Below, piece after piece: positions 62,628 to 64,000 of a DNA stretch of 64,000 nt. The stretch is from Hyphomicrobiales bacterium (GTDB taxonomy: Bacteria; Pseudomonadota; Alphaproteobacteria; Rhizobiales; Beijerinckiaceae). A program made the position numbers and the translations under genes. Position 1 is the stretch's first letter. The number at the start of each line of letters is the position of its first letter. The stretch is from the NCBI GenBank assembly GCA_019075905.1, contig JAGXAM010000005.1, positions 1-64,000 on the forward strand. The letters are read 5' to 3'. The notes under the pieces are model-generated. The model had not been told where the DNA came from and did not search any database. It saw only the letters and a program-made list of their open reading frames with translations.

Positions 62628-64000
62628 ATGGTGAAGTTTGTTTTGCGTTGTGGGCATGTATCGCTCATTTGGGTTCTGGCCTTGGCGTTCGGCTTGAGTG
62701 GCGCCATGAGCGAAGTCGCCTTCGCCCGCCACCGCCGCCATCATTATCGGCATTACCGCCACCACATTCGTTATCATCACCATGTGCGGCATTATCGGCC
62801 CTATGACCCGCCATTCGCGGATATTGTCATGGATGCCAAGACCGGCCGGGTTTTGTCCGGCACCAACATCGATGCACCCCGGCACCCCGCCTCGCTGACC
62901 AAGGTCATGACGCTTTATTTGCTGTTCGAGCAGATGGCGAAGGGCAAGATCACCACCCGCACCCGGATGGAAGTGTCGCGCCATGCCGCTTCGCAGGAGC
63001 CGACCAAGCTGGGTGCACGGGCCGGCACGAAAGTTTCAGTCGAGGCGATCATCAAATCGATCGTGACGCAGTCGGCCAATGACATGGCGGTGGTGATCGC
63101 GGAAAATCTCGGCGGCACCGAAAGCCATTTCGCCGAAATGATGAATGCCAAGGCGCGTCAGCTTGGCATGATGCACACGCATTATGCCGATGCTTCCGGC
63201 CTGCCGAACCCGGCGCAGATCACCACCGCCCGCGATGTGGCGATCCTTGGGCGCGCGATCCAGGAGAGCTTCCCGCAATATTACCATTACTTCTCGACCC
63301 GACATTATGTCTGGCACGGGTTCCACATGCACAATCACAATCACATGTTGAATTATGTGAAGGGCATGGACGGGATCAAGACCGGCTTTACCACCGCCTC
63401 GGGCTTCAACCTGCTGACCTCGGTGCGGCGTCATGGTCGCCACATCATTTCGGTAGTGCTGGGCGGCAAAAGCTGGCGCGGCCGTGACAAGATCATGGCC
63501 GGGCTGATCAATGCCAATCTCGACCGGGCGAGCAAGGTGCGCACCGTCGCGCTGATCCGCGATCCCTCCCTTGGTGGCGGCCGTGTCGTCGCCGAAAATG
63601 ACCGCCCGCATCCGCTGCCCATGGCGACACGGAGCGAACCGGCACCGCAACCCGCGCCGCATCGCGATCTTGCCTCCACGCATCTGGTGGTGGCGGCCGT
63701 CGATCCGCATATCGCCCGGCTGCCGGTGCACAAAGTTCGCCCAGTGTATTTCACCGTCAAGCCGACGCCGGCCACCCGGCTGCCGGTGGATGACCGCGCG
63801 GTCGCCACGATCCCGGTCGTTTCACATAATGGCGAGACGCCGCGCCAGGATGCCAGGCAGCGCGACACGGCGGTGCCGGCCGCGCTGGGCTGGAAGGTCG
63901 GGCCGCAGGGCCATGCCGTCGATGCCCGGCAGGATGGGGCCGCCCCGCAACGCGCCGTCGCTGCCGCGCCGCAACTGGCGCATCCGCAGATTGCAGCCAA
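62628..64000 (+). CDS. D-alanyl-D-alanine carboxypeptidase (S11), partial, with His-rich segment
   Basis: At least 457 residues, running off the right edge. A signal peptide (about 1-33) is followed by an Arg/His/Tyr-rich stretch at 34-58 with ten histidines. The penicillin-binding motifs are SLTK (Ser89, Lys92), SAN (149-151) and KTG (251-253), as in DacA/PBP5 enzymes that trim peptidoglycan pentapeptides. The segment after about residue 320 is long, Pro/Ala/Arg-rich and diverged. The ATG at 62628 has a GTG just before it as a possible alternative. It may be truncated or may continue into a SPOR-type domain outside the window. Confidence 0.92.
   Translation, partial: MVKFVLRCGHVSLIWVLALAFGLSGAMSEVAFARHRRHHYRHYRHHIRYHHHVRHYRPYDPPFADIVMDAKTGRVLSGTNIDAPRHPASLTKVMTLYLLFEQMAKGKITTRTRMEVSRHAASQEPTKLGARAGTKVSVEAIIKSIVTQSANDMAVVIAENLGGTESHFAEMMNAKARQLGMMHTHYADASGLPNPAQITTARDVAILGRAIQESFPQYYHYFSTRHYVWHGFHMHNHNHMLNYVKGMDGIKTGFTTASGFNLLTSVRRHGRHIISVVLGGKSWRGRDKIMAGLINANLDRASKVRTVALIRDPSLGGGRVVAENDRPHPLPMATRSEPAPQPAPHRDLASTHLVVAAVDPHIARLPVHKVRPVYFTVKPTPATRLPVDDRAVATIPVVSHNGETPRQDARQRDTAVPAALGWKVGPQGHAVDARQDGAAPQRAVAAAPQLAHPQIAA

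Overview
The window is 64 kb of high-GC, gene-dense DNA from an alphaproteobacterium. The evidence is the set of typical alphaproteobacterial gene groups: hemY beside a mitofilin/Mic60 gene, rpsA-sppA-ihfB-lapA, lepB-rnc-era-recO, secG-pyrG-kdsA, DUF1150 beside an Hsp20 gene, truA beside sdhE, and a MarR-OmpR-EnvZ operon divergent from ilvE. The family cannot be fixed from this sequence alone. About 67 protein genes, one tRNA and one partial insertion sequence are called, and no non-coding gap exceeds 300 bp. Non-ATG starts are common (TTG for the HpcH protein, DEAD-box helicase, ubiB and rnc; GTG for mutA, the stand-alone ACP and a small membrane protein).

Layout. 1-0.3 kb: end of an IS481-family element next to tRNA-Thr(CGU). 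0.3-11.1 kb (minus): hemY, mic60, a CitE/HpcH lyase, an ornithine-cyclodeaminase-like protein, lapA, ihfB, sppA, rpsA, a membrane protein of unknown function and a DEAD-box helicase. 11.4-24.8 kb: an outer-membrane protein, a copper chaperone, purB, truA/sdhE, a two-component system with a MarR regulator facing ilvE, heat-shock genes with a sigma-32 promoter, pyrF, an ergothioneine operon (egtD-egtB-DUF2188), pyrD and DUF952. 24.9-28.9 kb (minus): a translationally coupled catabolic-looking cluster (AroE-like dehydrogenase, KstD-like flavoprotein, TIM-barrel isomerase, TRIC channel). 29-40.7 kb: ygjP, a glutathionyl-hydroquinone reductase, kdsA, a VOC protein, pyrG, secG, terC, and both methylmalonyl-CoA mutase subunits.

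40.9-50.1 kb is the most accessory-looking part. A ThDP-dependent synthase and a GNAT-like acyltransferase (minus) face a tightly coupled ACP / adenylate-forming ligase / SDR / long-chain acyl-CoA synthetase operon (plus). CDP-glucose synthesis genes (rfbF, rfbG) and an RmlC-like epimerase follow. This reads as a dedicated acyl-carrier pathway beside a deoxysugar-nucleotide pathway, and it is the best candidate here for an undescribed system. A 58-residue membrane protein preceded by a duplicated operator-like repeat follows at 50.3 kb.

50.5-64 kb: ubiB-ubiE, mutM, pyrB-paiB, a DsrE-like protein, an aldo/keto reductase, secE-nusG (away from the ribosomal protein operon), an L,D-transpeptidase, lepB-rnc-era-recO, and a D,D-carboxypeptidase with a histidine-rich segment that runs off the right edge. 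Most of the window is housekeeping: pyrimidine synthesis (pyrF, pyrD, pyrG, pyrB at four separate loci), translation, ubiquinone, LPS Kdo and cell-wall genes.
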